Part shown: in pieces, positions 27,129 through 35,546 of the stretch
How the letters are laid out: each line of letters begins with the position of its first letter
Numbering within the stretch: position 1 is the stretch's first letter
Assembly (NCBI GenBank): GCA_018262195.1
Contig: JAGTRS010000024.1
Coordinates: 1 to 57,742, forward strand
Direction of reading: 5' to 3'
DNA: 57,742 nt
From: Pseudomonadota bacterium
GTDB taxonomy: Bacteria > Pseudomonadota > Gammaproteobacteria > Burkholderiales > Rhodocyclaceae
Notes under the pieces: model-generated
Seen by the model: only the letters and a program-made list of their open reading frames with translations
Databases searched by the model: none
Told to the model about the DNA's origin: nothing
Made by a program: the position numbers and the translations under genes

Positions 27129-27144
27129 TGGCATGATGATTGCT
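27129..27144 (+). promoter_or_regulatory. Candidate sigma-54 promoter of the EPS operon
   Basis: TGGCATGATGATTGCT matches the consensus TGGCACRNNNNTTGCW at 15 of 16 positions, with GG-N10-GC spacing. The predicted start is near 27155, giving a leader of about 120 bases before the first EPS gene at 27274. Confidence 0.7.
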
Positions 27145-27157
27145 AATTAATAGCAAT
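27139..27157. repeat. Inverted repeat over the -12 box and start site of the EPS promoter
   Basis: ATTGCTAATTAATAGCAAT has perfect 7-bp arms (ATTGCTA and TAGCAAT) around ATTAA. The left arm includes the -12 element and the right arm covers the predicted transcription start. It could be an operator for a repressor, or a melting-prone AT palindrome. Confidence 0.5.
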
Positions 27158-27273
27158 TGAGTTGTATCGATCTGGCCAGCTTTTCAAAATAGGCAAACTT
27201 CTAAAAAGTTATGCTAATCGAATTGCGCGTGGCTTCGAAGTTGTTCATCAAACGGATTAGTTAGGGGGTGGCC

Positions 27274-28797
27274 ATGTCTTTGGCCCTTTTCTTTGGATTG
27301 TGCATTGTCATTTCGGGCGTAGTTATTCGCTCCGGAATGGCGCTCATGGGGCGCTTTGGCGTTCTCGACCACCCGGGTGGTCACAAGCAGCACGACACCA
27401 GCACGCCGTTTGTTGGTGGATTCGGCGTGATAGCCGTTGTGCTGACCGTACTGTTCTTCGGTGCGGCGCATTATCCCGAGCTCTCCTTGAGTCCGATTCG
27501 CACCATTGCCCTCGGGGCGAGCATTCTGTTTGTTACCGGTTTCGCCGACGACATCTGGCACCTCTGCTTCAAAGCCCGGTTCATGATTCAGGCGCTGGTG
27601 GCTATCGCGATGGTCTTCCTGGGCGGTGTTGAGCTGGCTTCGTTGGGCGAATTGTTTCCCGGGTGGTCCATTGGACTGGGTATTTTTGGTGTTCCCTTCA
27701 GCATTTTCGCCACGGTTGGCTTGATCAACGCCCTGAACATGATCGACGGCATTGATGGCCTTTCCGGCTCCCTCTCTTTCATTAGCCTGGGCGGCATCGC
27801 CATTGTTGCGAGCGTTGGTGGGCACGGAACCTACACCTTCCTGGCGGTTGCGCTCATGGGTGGCGTAGCGGGCTTCCTCTACTTCAATCTGCGTTACCCA
27901 TCCAATGCCCGGGCGCGAGTCTTCCTTGGCGACAACGGCAGCATGCTGCTCGGCTTTGTCTTTGCCTGGCTGCTGATTGCGCTTTCGCAGGGGGAGCAAG
28001 CAGCAATGGCGCCGGTGACCGCGTTGTGGTTGTTTGGCGTACCGCTACTCGATACGGTCAGTGTCATGCTCCGCCGGATCTGGCTTGGCAAATCGCCATT
28101 TCTGGCCGACCGCAATCACCTGCACCACCTGTTTATCCGGGCCGGCTTCAGGGTGAGTGACACCGTCTGGATCGTTGCCATCGTTCAGGTGCTTCTCGGC
28201 GCAATCGGGCTTGTGGGCAATCATCTGGATGTACCTGAATACGTCATGTTTGGATTGTTCCTGACTGTTTTTGCCGCTTACTTCTTTGCGATCTTCCGGC
28301 CGTGGCGTGTCGTTCCCGGCTTGCGTCGCCTGAACGCGACACTCGGTCTTCCCTCCGTGAGTGCGCGGGGCGTCTTTGTTGGCTACTTTGACGAACAGGG
28401 CGGGCGCGAGGTGCTGGAAACCCTGGCGCGGGAACTTGGCAGCCGCTACGAATATCGTCTCAGCCTGCATCGACTGAATTTCAGAGTGGATGGCGGTAAA
28501 AACGTCTATGCCCTGCTTGAGCTGGATGCAGAGGCTGATGAACTGACCGTTGGCGAAGTGCAGCGCCTGGTGCAGCAAATCAAGGTTTGCCTTTCCGCAA
28601 TTCCGAATGTGCGGGTGCGGCCTTTCATGCAGCGAAATAGCGACAACGATCGCCGGGAGAATGGCGGGCGTGATGACGAGGCGCGTTTGCTGGCATGCAG
28701 TCGTCAGCGTGATCGTCGAATGCAGGAAGGCCACAGTGCGTTCTATGAGCTGGAAGTGCCTGACTCACGGCGCGAGAGCGACCCTGTCCGCGTCTAA
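27274..28797 (+). CDS. WecA/TagO-like polyprenyl-phosphate sugar-1-phosphate transferase with soluble C-terminal extension
   Basis: A 507-residue protein. About 340 residues form the multi-helix MraY/WecA fold, with the catalytic NALNMIDGIDGLSG, FLGDNGSMLLGF and the DRNHLHHLF histidine motif. Such enzymes start repeat-unit synthesis by moving a HexNAc-1-phosphate onto undecaprenyl phosphate. About 160 further residues are predicted soluble (GYFDEQGGREVLETLARELG onward, then an Arg/Asp/Glu-rich tail), which WecA lacks. The start is set by AGGGGG five bases before the ATG at 27274; a GTG two codons earlier is possible. It is the first gene behind the EPS sigma-54 promoter. Confidence 0.87.
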   Translation: MSLALFFGLCIVISGVVIRSGMALMGRFGVLDHPGGHKQHDTSTPFVGGFGVIAVVLTVLFFGAAHYPELSLSPIRTIALGASILFVTGFADDIWHLCFKARFMIQALVAIAMVFLGGVELASLGELFPGWSIGLGIFGVPFSIFATVGLINALNMIDGIDGLSGSLSFISLGGIAIVASVGGHGTYTFLAVALMGGVAGFLYFNLRYPSNARARVFLGDNGSMLLGFVFAWLLIALSQGEQAAMAPVTALWLFGVPLLDTVSVMLRRIWLGKSPFLADRNHLHHLFIRAGFRVSDTVWIVAIVQVLLGAIGLVGNHLDVPEYVMFGLFLTVFAAYFFAIFRPWRVVPGLRRLNATLGLPSVSARGVFVGYFDEQGGREVLETLARELGSRYEYRLSLHRLNFRVDGGKNVYALLELDAEADELTVGEVQRLVQQIKVCLSAIPNVRVRPFMQRNSDNDRRENGGRDDEARLLACSRQRDRRMQEGHSAFYELEVPDSRRESDPVRV

Positions 28798-28831
28798 CGT
28801 TAATCCTCCAAGCATCGGAAAAAGAACGGTT

Positions 28832-29284
28832 TTGTTTAAAAAAATACTTACAGTTTGCACAGGGAACATTTGCCGAAGCCCGGCAGCGGAATATCTCCTG
28901 AGGCAACGTCTTGTAGAAGCGACCCACTGGCAGGGAACGGTTCATTCGGCTGGAATTGGCGCGCTGGTTGATCATCCTGCGGACGAATCCACGCAAGCCT
29001 TGATGCAGGCGCAAGGGATCGATCTTGACCCGCATCGTGCCCGGCAATTGACGCTCGAAATCCTGCGTGATGCCGATCTCGTGTTGGTCATGGAAAAGCA
29101 CCACCGGCAGGCAGTTCTGGATCTGGACCCGGCGGCACGAGGCAAGACGTTCTTGCTCGGCCACTGGCGTAACTGTGAAATCGCCGACCCGTATCGACGC
29201 GGCCGCGAAGCCCATGCCGAATCGCTGCGCCTGATCGAACTGGCTGTTGAATCCTGGCTGAGCAAGCTGGGTCGCAGTCGTTAA
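28832..29284 (+). CDS. Low-molecular-weight protein tyrosine phosphatase (Wzb-like)
   Basis: A 150-residue phosphatase. The active-site P-loop is CTGNICRS (Cys9, Arg15) and the catalytic acid lies in IADPYRRG. In capsule and EPS systems this enzyme dephosphorylates the BY-kinase Wzc and so drives export cycling; a Wzc-like kinase lies 1.35 kb downstream. The start is uncertain: no ATG is near, and TTG at 28832 gives MFKKILTVCTGN, which fits the family. A GGAAAAAGAA stretch precedes it. Confidence 0.88.
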   Translation: MFKKILTVCTGNICRSPAAEYLLRQRLVEATHWQGTVHSAGIGALVDHPADESTQALMQAQGIDLDPHRARQLTLEILRDADLVLVMEKHHRQAVLDLDPAARGKTFLLGHWRNCEIADPYRRGREAHAESLRLIELAVESWLSKLGRSR

Positions 29285-29354
29285 GCTGGTTTTGTATTTG
29301 AATGATGCACGCCGCCTGGCCGGCTTGCCTGGAAGTACTTGAGGGAGTTTTGGA

Positions 29355-30539
29355 ATGAATTCGATTTCTAAGCGATTGTCTGGCCAGCACCTGCTGCTGA
29401 GCCTTCTGATTGCCGTTGCGGTCTCCGGCTGTTCCATCATGTCGCCGGGCAACCCGAGCTATTCCGGTCGTGATCAGTCCGACAACAAGATCCCCGTCAA
29501 GAAGGGTGACGACGTCGTTCCCGAAAACGTCAAGGTCAAGCCCATCACCTCCGAGCTGATCATCGAGATGTACAAGGCGGCCCGTCCCTTCCGCGAAGTG
29601 GGCGCCACCGCCACCAACGAACGTGCCCGCGCCACCCCCGTTGATCCTGCCGCCACCATCGCCGACTACAAGCTTGGCCCCGGCGACATCATCACCATCA
29701 TCGTCTGGGACCACCCCGAACTGACCACCCCGGCCGGCAGCTTCCGTACCGCCGAGCAGGCCGGTACCGTGGTTTCCGAAGATGGCACCATCTTCTATCC
29801 CTACGCCGGCGTGCTCAAGGTAGCCGGCAAGACCACGCGTGAAGTCCGTGACATGCTGGCCAACAGGCTCACCAAGTACATCGAGAAAGTCCAGCTCGAT
29901 GTCCGCGTCGCCGTCTATCGCAGCAAGCGCGTTTACGTTGTGGGCGAAGTCAACAAGCCGGGCAACCAGGACATCACCGATATCCCGATGACCGTGCTCG
30001 AAGCCGTTAATCGGGCCGGTGGCTTCTCGGCCGAAGCCGATTTCAGCCGCGTGCTGCTCACCCGCAAAGGCACCACCTATCGCGTCGACATCCAGTCCAT
30101 GTACGAAGAAGGCGCCACCGAACAGAACGCCCTGCTCGAACCCGGCGACATCGTGAATGTGCTCGACCGCAGCTACAACAAGATCTTCGTGCTCGGTGAA
30201 GTGCTCAGGCCCGGCTCCATGCTCATGAACAAAAAGCGCTCCACGCTGGCCGAAGCGCTGGGCGACGCTGGCTACATCAACCAGGACCGCTCCAGCCCGC
30301 GCTGGATCTACGTCATGCGCAGCGACGACGACAACCCGGAACTCTTCCACCTCGACGGCCGCTCGCCGGACGCCATGCTGCTGGCCGACCGCTTCCCGCT
30401 GCGCCCGCGCGACATTGTTTATGTCGATGGCTCCGACCTCGTTCGCTGGAACCGCGTCATCAGCAACATCCTACCCACATCCAACATGCTCAACCTGACC
30501 AGCGGTACCAAGTTCCCGCTGTTTGGCGGCCGGCAATAA
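29355..30539 (+). CDS. wza: Outer-membrane polysaccharide export lipoprotein (Wza/OPX family)
   Basis: A 394-residue lipoprotein with signal and lipobox AVSGC (Cys26). The polysaccharide export (Poly_export) domain starts near residue 105 (YKLGPGDIITIIVWDHPEL). SLBB repeats follow (VYVVGEVNKPGNQDITDIPM and IFVLGEVLRPGSMLMNKKR). Wza forms the outer-membrane exit channel for Wzy-dependent polysaccharides and contacts the BY-kinase in the periplasm. The gene lies 95 bases before the kinase gene. The C-rich codon use differs a little from the his genes but is still GC-rich. A long antisense open frame on the other strand is only a composition shadow. Confidence 0.93.
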   Translation: MNSISKRLSGQHLLLSLLIAVAVSGCSIMSPGNPSYSGRDQSDNKIPVKKGDDVVPENVKVKPITSELIIEMYKAARPFREVGATATNERARATPVDPAATIADYKLGPGDIITIIVWDHPELTTPAGSFRTAEQAGTVVSEDGTIFYPYAGVLKVAGKTTREVRDMLANRLTKYIEKVQLDVRVAVYRSKRVYVVGEVNKPGNQDITDIPMTVLEAVNRAGGFSAEADFSRVLLTRKGTTYRVDIQSMYEEGATEQNALLEPGDIVNVLDRSYNKIFVLGEVLRPGSMLMNKKRSTLAEALGDAGYINQDRSSPRWIYVMRSDDDNPELFHLDGRSPDAMLLADRFPLRPRDIVYVDGSDLVRWNRVISNILPTSNMLNLTSGTKFPLFGGRQ

Positions 30540-30634
30540 ACCCGCCTGAAACATTAGCCACCCAAACTGAAACAAACGCCTTCAGGCAGACGGCACCCAA
30601 AGCGGTGTCGTCGCTGAGCGACAACGGATAACGC

Positions 30635-32875
30635 ATGGAACAAGATCAATTCAGACAACCCGGCAACACACCAGTCATCAACGCTGCGGGAGCGCCGCAA
30701 GTGCAGCTTGAAGAAGAAGAGGAAGGCATCTCCATCGGCGAAATCATCGCAACCGTCATGGAATACCGCTGGTTGATCGCCAGCATTACCCTGGTGGCGC
30801 TGGTGCTTGGTCTGGCCTTTGTTTTTGTCTCCAAACCCATCTACCGGGCCGATGGCCTGCTGCAGGTTGAAGAGAAAGGCAGTGGCGTTGGCTCGCTCAA
30901 AGCCCTGCAGCCGTTGCTAGGAGACGACACCACCGTATCGGCCGAACTGGAGATCCTCAGTTCCCGCATGGTGCTGGGCCGTGTCGTCGAAAAACTCAAG
31001 CTCGACATCATTGCCGTACCCAAGACATTCCCGCTGATCGGCGGCGCCATTGCCCGCCGCCATGACGGCGCAGAGCCAGCCGGCGCCTTCCTTGGCCTTT
31101 CCCGCTACGCCTGGGGTGGCGAAGCCATCCAGGTCGATTCACTCGAGGTGCCGCGCGCCTATCAGGATCAGCCCTTGCTGCTGATCGCCGGCGAGAACGG
31201 CGCCTTCTCCATCATCGATGATGACGACCAAAAGCTGCTTGAAGGCATCGTCGGTACCCGCGCTACAGCCAATGGCTTCTCAGCCTTCGTCGCACAGATC
31301 AAGGCTCGCCCGGGCACACGGTTCCGCCTGATGAAGCGCTCGATGGAATCCGCCATCGACGGGCTGCGCAAACAGTATTCAGTCAAGGAGCGTGGCAAGA
31401 AATCCGGCATACTTGAACTGTCGCTGCTCGGCGACAACTCTGGGCAGATCGGGGCGGTGCTCGACGAAATCCAGAACACCTATGTTCGCCAGAACGTAGA
31501 GCGCCGTTCCGCTGAAGCAGAAAAAACCCTCAAGTTCCTGGATGCCCAGCTTCCCACCCTTAAGTCGCAACTCGATACCGCCGAGGGGGCTTACAACAAC
31601 TACCGCCAGAGCCGTGGCTCCCTCGACCTCAGCCTCGAAACCCAGGGTGTGCTCAAGTCAGTAGTTGAAATCGAAGACGCAGCGCTAAAACTCAAGCAGG
31701 AACGTGAAGAACTTCGCCAGCGCTTCACCGCAGAGCACCCGGCCATTCAGGCCGTCGATAACAAGCTGGCGCGCCTCAACGACCGCCGCAAGCAGTTCGA
31801 AGGCGAAGTCTCCAAACTGCCGGATACCCAGCAGACTGTGCTCCGCCTGGCGCGTGACGTCGAAGTCTCCACCAAGCTCTACACCGAGCTGCTCAACACC
31901 GCCCAGCAACTCAAGGTTTCCAAGGCAGGCACGGTGGGCGATGTCCGCATCATTGATGCAGCAGCTGTGGCACGTACCCCGGTGGGGTTAAAGCCGCTGG
32001 CCATTCTGGCTATTTCCATCGTGCTCGGTGTGCTGGTCAGCCTGGTTGTCATCTGGGTGCTGCGCGCCATGCGCGTCGTGGTTGAAGACCCGGAAACCAT
32101 CGAAGCCAAGCTTGGTTTGCCGGTCTACGCCACCGTGCCCCACAGCAAGGCGGAAATCGCCTTGAACCGCAGGCTGAAAAGTGGTGATGGGGTTGGCGAA
32201 CTGCTGGCCATCAGCCACCCGGAAGATGACGCCATTGAAAGCCTGCGCAGCCTGCGGACCACGCTGCACTTTGCCTTGCTTGATGCCGACCGCAACTCCA
32301 TCCTGGTCACTGGCCCCAGCCCCGGCCTGGGCAAGAGCTTCATTTCCAAGAACCTGGGTGTTGTTCTGGCGCAAACTGACAAGCGCATCGTGATTGTGGA
32401 TACCGACCTCCGCCGTGGCCACATCAACAAGGAATTTGGCCTGCCGCGCGAAATCGGTGTCTCGGAATACGTGGCTGGCCATGCCTCGCTGACCGACATC
32501 GTCAAGCCGACATCGATCCCCAACCTTTGCGTGGTTACCACCGGGCGCATCCCGCCCAACCCCTCCGAACTGCTGATGCACAAGCGCTTCGAAACCATGC
32601 TCTCCGAACTGGGCCGGCTGTTTGACACGCTGATCATCGATGCCCCACCAATTCTGGCCGTATCCGATGCCGCCATTATCGGGCGCCATGCGGGCGCCAC
32701 GCTGATCGTGGCGCGCGCCGGAAAACACCCGATCCGCGAACTGGATCAGGCGGTCAAACGCCTCAACCAAAGCGGTGTTGTAGTGAAAGGTTTTGTGTTC
32801 AATGACCTTGATACCGATCGACAGCGCTATCGCTATGGCTATAAAGGGTACGTATATAACTACTCGTACAAGTAG
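30635..32875 (+). CDS. wzc: Chain-length regulator fused to BY-type tyrosine kinase (Wzc-like)
   Basis: A 746-residue inner-membrane protein. Wzz-type domain with TM1 at about 47-67, a long periplasmic coiled-coil part (about 285-420) and TM2 at about 455-476. The cytoplasmic kinase has Walker A GPSPGLGKS (560-568), Walker A' VIVDTDLRR (587-595) and Walker B LIIDAPP. The last 15 residues contain seven tyrosines (732 to 745), the autophosphorylation cluster. It works with Wza and the LMW phosphatase to control polymer length and export. Length and layout are typical of Wzc of proteobacteria. Confidence 0.94.
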   Translation: MEQDQFRQPGNTPVINAAGAPQVQLEEEEEGISIGEIIATVMEYRWLIASITLVALVLGLAFVFVSKPIYRADGLLQVEEKGSGVGSLKALQPLLGDDTTVSAELEILSSRMVLGRVVEKLKLDIIAVPKTFPLIGGAIARRHDGAEPAGAFLGLSRYAWGGEAIQVDSLEVPRAYQDQPLLLIAGENGAFSIIDDDDQKLLEGIVGTRATANGFSAFVAQIKARPGTRFRLMKRSMESAIDGLRKQYSVKERGKKSGILELSLLGDNSGQIGAVLDEIQNTYVRQNVERRSAEAEKTLKFLDAQLPTLKSQLDTAEGAYNNYRQSRGSLDLSLETQGVLKSVVEIEDAALKLKQEREELRQRFTAEHPAIQAVDNKLARLNDRRKQFEGEVSKLPDTQQTVLRLARDVEVSTKLYTELLNTAQQLKVSKAGTVGDVRIIDAAAVARTPVGLKPLAILAISIVLGVLVSLVVIWVLRAMRVVVEDPETIEAKLGLPVYATVPHSKAEIALNRRLKSGDGVGELLAISHPEDDAIESLRSLRTTLHFALLDADRNSILVTGPSPGLGKSFISKNLGVVLAQTDKRIVIVDTDLRRGHINKEFGLPREIGVSEYVAGHASLTDIVKPTSIPNLCVVTTGRIPPNPSELLMHKRFETMLSELGRLFDTLIIDAPPILAVSDAAIIGRHAGATLIVARAGKHPIRELDQAVKRLNQSGVVVKGFVFNDLDTDRQRYRYGYKGYVYNYSYK

Positions 32876-32979
32876 GGCCACTCGCTCCTAACTTGTCGTT
32901 TCTGCGCTGTTACTCCTAAATGACTGACGGATAAGTCTGAACGGAGATTCCCTAATTCCGGACTAGAGTAATTTTCCAC

Positions 32980-34101
32980 ATGAAGATCCTGATTGTATTT
33001 GGTACGCGTCCAGAAGCGATAAAAATGGCTCCGCTGGTTCAAACCATGAGGAATTCTCAGGCATTTGAACTGCGCGTATGTGTAACTGCACAGCACCGAG
33101 AGATGCTGGATCAGGTCCTAAAATTATTCGATATAGTTCCCGACTATGACTTGAATTTAATGCAGCCTGGTCAAACCTTGACGGGGCTGACATGTTGCAT
33201 TCTCAATGGAATGGAGTCTGTATTTGCCGAGTACAAGCCCGACTGGGTAATAGTACATGGCGATACAACCACAACAATGGCTGCAGCGCTATCAGCGCAT
33301 TACCAGAAAATTAATGTGGCGCATGTTGAGGCTGGCCTTAGAACTAATAACCTATATTCGCCATGGCCAGAAGAAGCGAACCGACAGTTAACCTCTCGTA
33401 TCGCTAGACTTCATTTTGCGCCAACAGATGATGCTCGCCAAAATCTATTAAAAGAAAATATTTCTCAGGACGATATTGTTGTGACTGGAAATACCGTCAT
33501 TGATGCCTTGTTGGCAGTAAGTAGGCGAATTGATAGCGATGACGAAATTAAAAATAGCCTGGAGAAACGCTTCAGTTTTCTCGATAAAAATAAGCGATTG
33601 ATATTAGTTACCGGGCATAGAAGAGAGAATTTTGGACCAGGCTTTGAAGCGATATGCGATGCCTTGAGCGATATATCAAAAAAATCTGCGGTTCAGATCG
33701 TCTACCCGGTTCACCTCAATCCCAATGTACAAGAGCCAGTAAAAAGAATACTGAAAAGCGCAGAGAATGTGCACCTTATTGAGCCACAAGATTATCTGCC
33801 GTTTGTTTACTTGATGAAGAAAAGTTACCTCATCCTCACAGACTCGGGTGGTATTCAGGAGGAGGCTCCTTCGTTGGGTAAGCCGGTGCTGGTGATGCGC
33901 GATACAACGGAGCGCCCGGAGGCGGTAGCTGCTGGAACAGTAAGACTGGTTGGTGCGAGCAGAACGAATATTGTGAAGGAGGTCGCATCATTGCTGACTG
34001 ACAATTCGAGCTATGAGTCGATGGCTTTTGCGCACAATCCGTACGGCGATGGTAATTCTTGCCTGAAAATAAGAAATGTATTTGAGAAATTGTGCGGTTA
34101 G
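32980..34101 (+). CDS. wecB: UDP-N-acetylglucosamine 2-epimerase, canonical WecB type
   Basis: A 373-residue non-hydrolysing epimerase that makes UDP-ManNAc from UDP-GlcNAc. Typical features are [72 protein letters not shown] and [20 protein letters not shown]. It opens the AT-rich block of the island; codon use here is rich in A/T-ending codons, unlike wzc just before it. A second epimerase of a different subtype lies at 39756. The product would feed a ManNAc-type residue of the repeat unit. Confidence 0.94.
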   Translation: MKILIVFGTRPEAIKMAPLVQTMRNSQAFELRVCVTAQHREMLDQVLKLFDIVPDYDLNLMQPGQTLTGLTCCILNGMESVFAEYKPDWVIVHGDTTTTMAAALSAHYQKINVAHVEAGLRTNNLYSPWPEEANRQLTSRIARLHFAPTDDARQNLLKENISQDDIVVTGNTVIDALLAVSRRIDSDDEIKNSLEKRFSFLDKNKRLILVTGHRRENFGPGFEAICDALSDISKKSAVQIVYPVHLNPNVQEPVKRILKSAENVHLIEPQDYLPFVYLMKKSYLILTDSGGIQEEAPSLGKPVLVMRDTTERPEAVAAGTVRLVGASRTNIVKEVASLLTDNSSYESMAFAHNPYGDGNSCLKIRNVFEKLCG

Positions 34102-34230
34102 CTGAAATAGCAGATTTCGCAGAAGACAGAATTTTTATTGAGTTGTCACGCAAACCAGAGATTGGAATTGCGTATTTCTGCTTTTGCTTAAGAGCTTGCC
34201 GTTTGAATCAATTTTTGATCGCTAATTGTG

Positions 34231-35478
34231 ATGCGTGATATCTACTATTCATTGTTTAACGGAGTAGTCTCAAGATTCGTGGTTTTTGCAATTAATTCAA
34301 TTGCGGTTAAATTATTGTTGGCTGAAGATTTTGGGTCGTTCTCTTACTTGATGACTATCGTTGCAAGTTTTGCAGCGGTTTCTGCGATGGGAATGGGGGG
34401 GGGCGTAAATAAAAGTGTGGCGACCCACTTTTTAAAGAACCCTGATTTTGCCAGAAGGGTTGTTACATCGAGCATTGCATTAATAACGCTGCTAATTATT
34501 GTGTGCTCAATCGTGCTATTCAATTTTTTGAATTTAACTCAGCGATTTGGAATTTCATCCGAGCTGGTCTCCTATGCAATTCTGGTTTTATTAGTTTGGT
34601 TATTGAGTATTGCTGGAATCGTAGAAGGCGGGCTAAATGGTTTAGGTGAATATAAGGGAATGGCGATAAATTCGACGATTGTATTCCTTGTTGTTATTCC
34701 TTTTTCCTATTTTTCAATTAGTCTATGGGGAGTAATTGGTGGGGTTTTGTCTCTTCTTATCTATAGATTTCTGGCAGTCTCGTTGAATTTTATAACATTG
34801 GTAAGGCGAGGAGCGGTGTCGTTTGACTACCAAATTTCTTCACTGCTGCAGAAAGATACCTTTGATGTTTTTCTAAAAATCGGCTTCCCTGCAATGCTTG
34901 GCACGGTAATGGTGGGGCCTACCATTGCGCTGGCGATGACAATGTTATCTGCTCAGACAGACGGGATGAGGGAGTTGGCGTATTTCTCTTGGGTCTATCA
35001 AATTTATCTGATGGCTATATTTATTCCAAACATGCTTTCTGGTTTTTATTTGTCAAAGCTGGCACGAGGGGACGAGCATGGCTATAAACTATCGACGGTT
35101 ATAAAAATTAACACCGGTTTTTCTGTTTCTATTGCTGCGATATTGATCCTAATTAAGTCTTTTGTGTTGGGATATGCGGGGGTTGATTATATCAATTCTG
35201 CCGAAGGAGTTTATAACCTGATGGCATGTGTGATTGTTATGTTTGGTATCAATTCTTCATTTTCGAGTTACTGGGTGGCAAATAGCAAGGTGTGGCTTGG
35301 TTTTTTTCTGAATCTTATATGGGCCGCATCCCTGCTAACAACCGTATTCCTCTTTAGTGAAACAAGAGGGGCCGAGGCTATCGCGCTGGGTTTCTTGTGC
35401 GCTTACTGCATTCAGTTTTGTATCCAAGCAACGATTGCCTTTAAATCGACCAAGGCTACAACTGGCTGTATTCCTTAA
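34231..35478 (+). CDS. wzx: Wzx-type polysaccharide flippase (oligosaccharide translocase)
   Basis: A 415-residue integral membrane protein of about 12 hydrophobic helices (MATE/MVF-like fold, polysaccharide biosynthesis family). It opens with the family-like FNGVVSRFVVFAINSIAVKLL and has few charges in its segments. It would flip the undecaprenyl-linked repeat unit across the inner membrane. Very AT-rich (one 60-base line at 34681 has 32% G+C). The ATG at 34231 is chosen over a GTG one codon earlier; no clear ribosome site. Assignment is by topology and neighbourhood, because Wzx sequences vary widely. Confidence 0.8.
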   Translation: MRDIYYSLFNGVVSRFVVFAINSIAVKLLLAEDFGSFSYLMTIVASFAAVSAMGMGGGVNKSVATHFLKNPDFARRVVTSSIALITLLIIVCSIVLFNFLNLTQRFGISSELVSYAILVLLVWLLSIAGIVEGGLNGLGEYKGMAINSTIVFLVVIPFSYFSISLWGVIGGVLSLLIYRFLAVSLNFITLVRRGAVSFDYQISSLLQKDTFDVFLKIGFPAMLGTVMVGPTIALAMTMLSAQTDGMRELAYFSWVYQIYLMAIFIPNMLSGFYLSKLARGDEHGYKLSTVIKINTGFSVSIAAILILIKSFVLGYAGVDYINSAEGVYNLMACVIVMFGINSSFSSYWVANSKVWLGFFLNLIWAASLLTTVFLFSETRGAEAIALGFLCAYCIQFCIQATIAFKSTKATTGCIP

Positions 35479-35546
35479 TGTTTATACTTTGTGTGCAAGG
35501 TATCCACTATCGTCAGAGCACATGGATTTAATTTGCTAGGATTAGT

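Larger units (their letters stand above)
26802..27273. other. AT-rich regulatory region before the EPS operon
   Basis: There are 472 bases without a supportable gene. The region holds the sigma-54 match at 27129-27144, the inverted repeats at 27001-27011 and 27139-27157, a half-conserved repeat TGCAGTGTCA at 27043-27052, and AGGGGG (27263-27268) serving the first EPS gene. The rest is AT-rich with nothing recognised. Confidence 0.6.

Noticed and set aside
26802..27273. Small open frames (14-15 codons) in the EPS regulatory region
   Set aside because: They have no ribosome site, no motif and are of chance length.
29285..29354. TGGCCGGCTTGC before wza as a sigma-54 promoter
   Set aside because: GG and GC are only 7 bases apart, which is incompatible with sigma-54 binding.
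29088..30350. 420-residue open frame antisense to wza
   Set aside because: It covers the strongly supported LMW phosphatase end and wza, has no recognisable motif, and arises from GC-rich codon use on the opposite strand.
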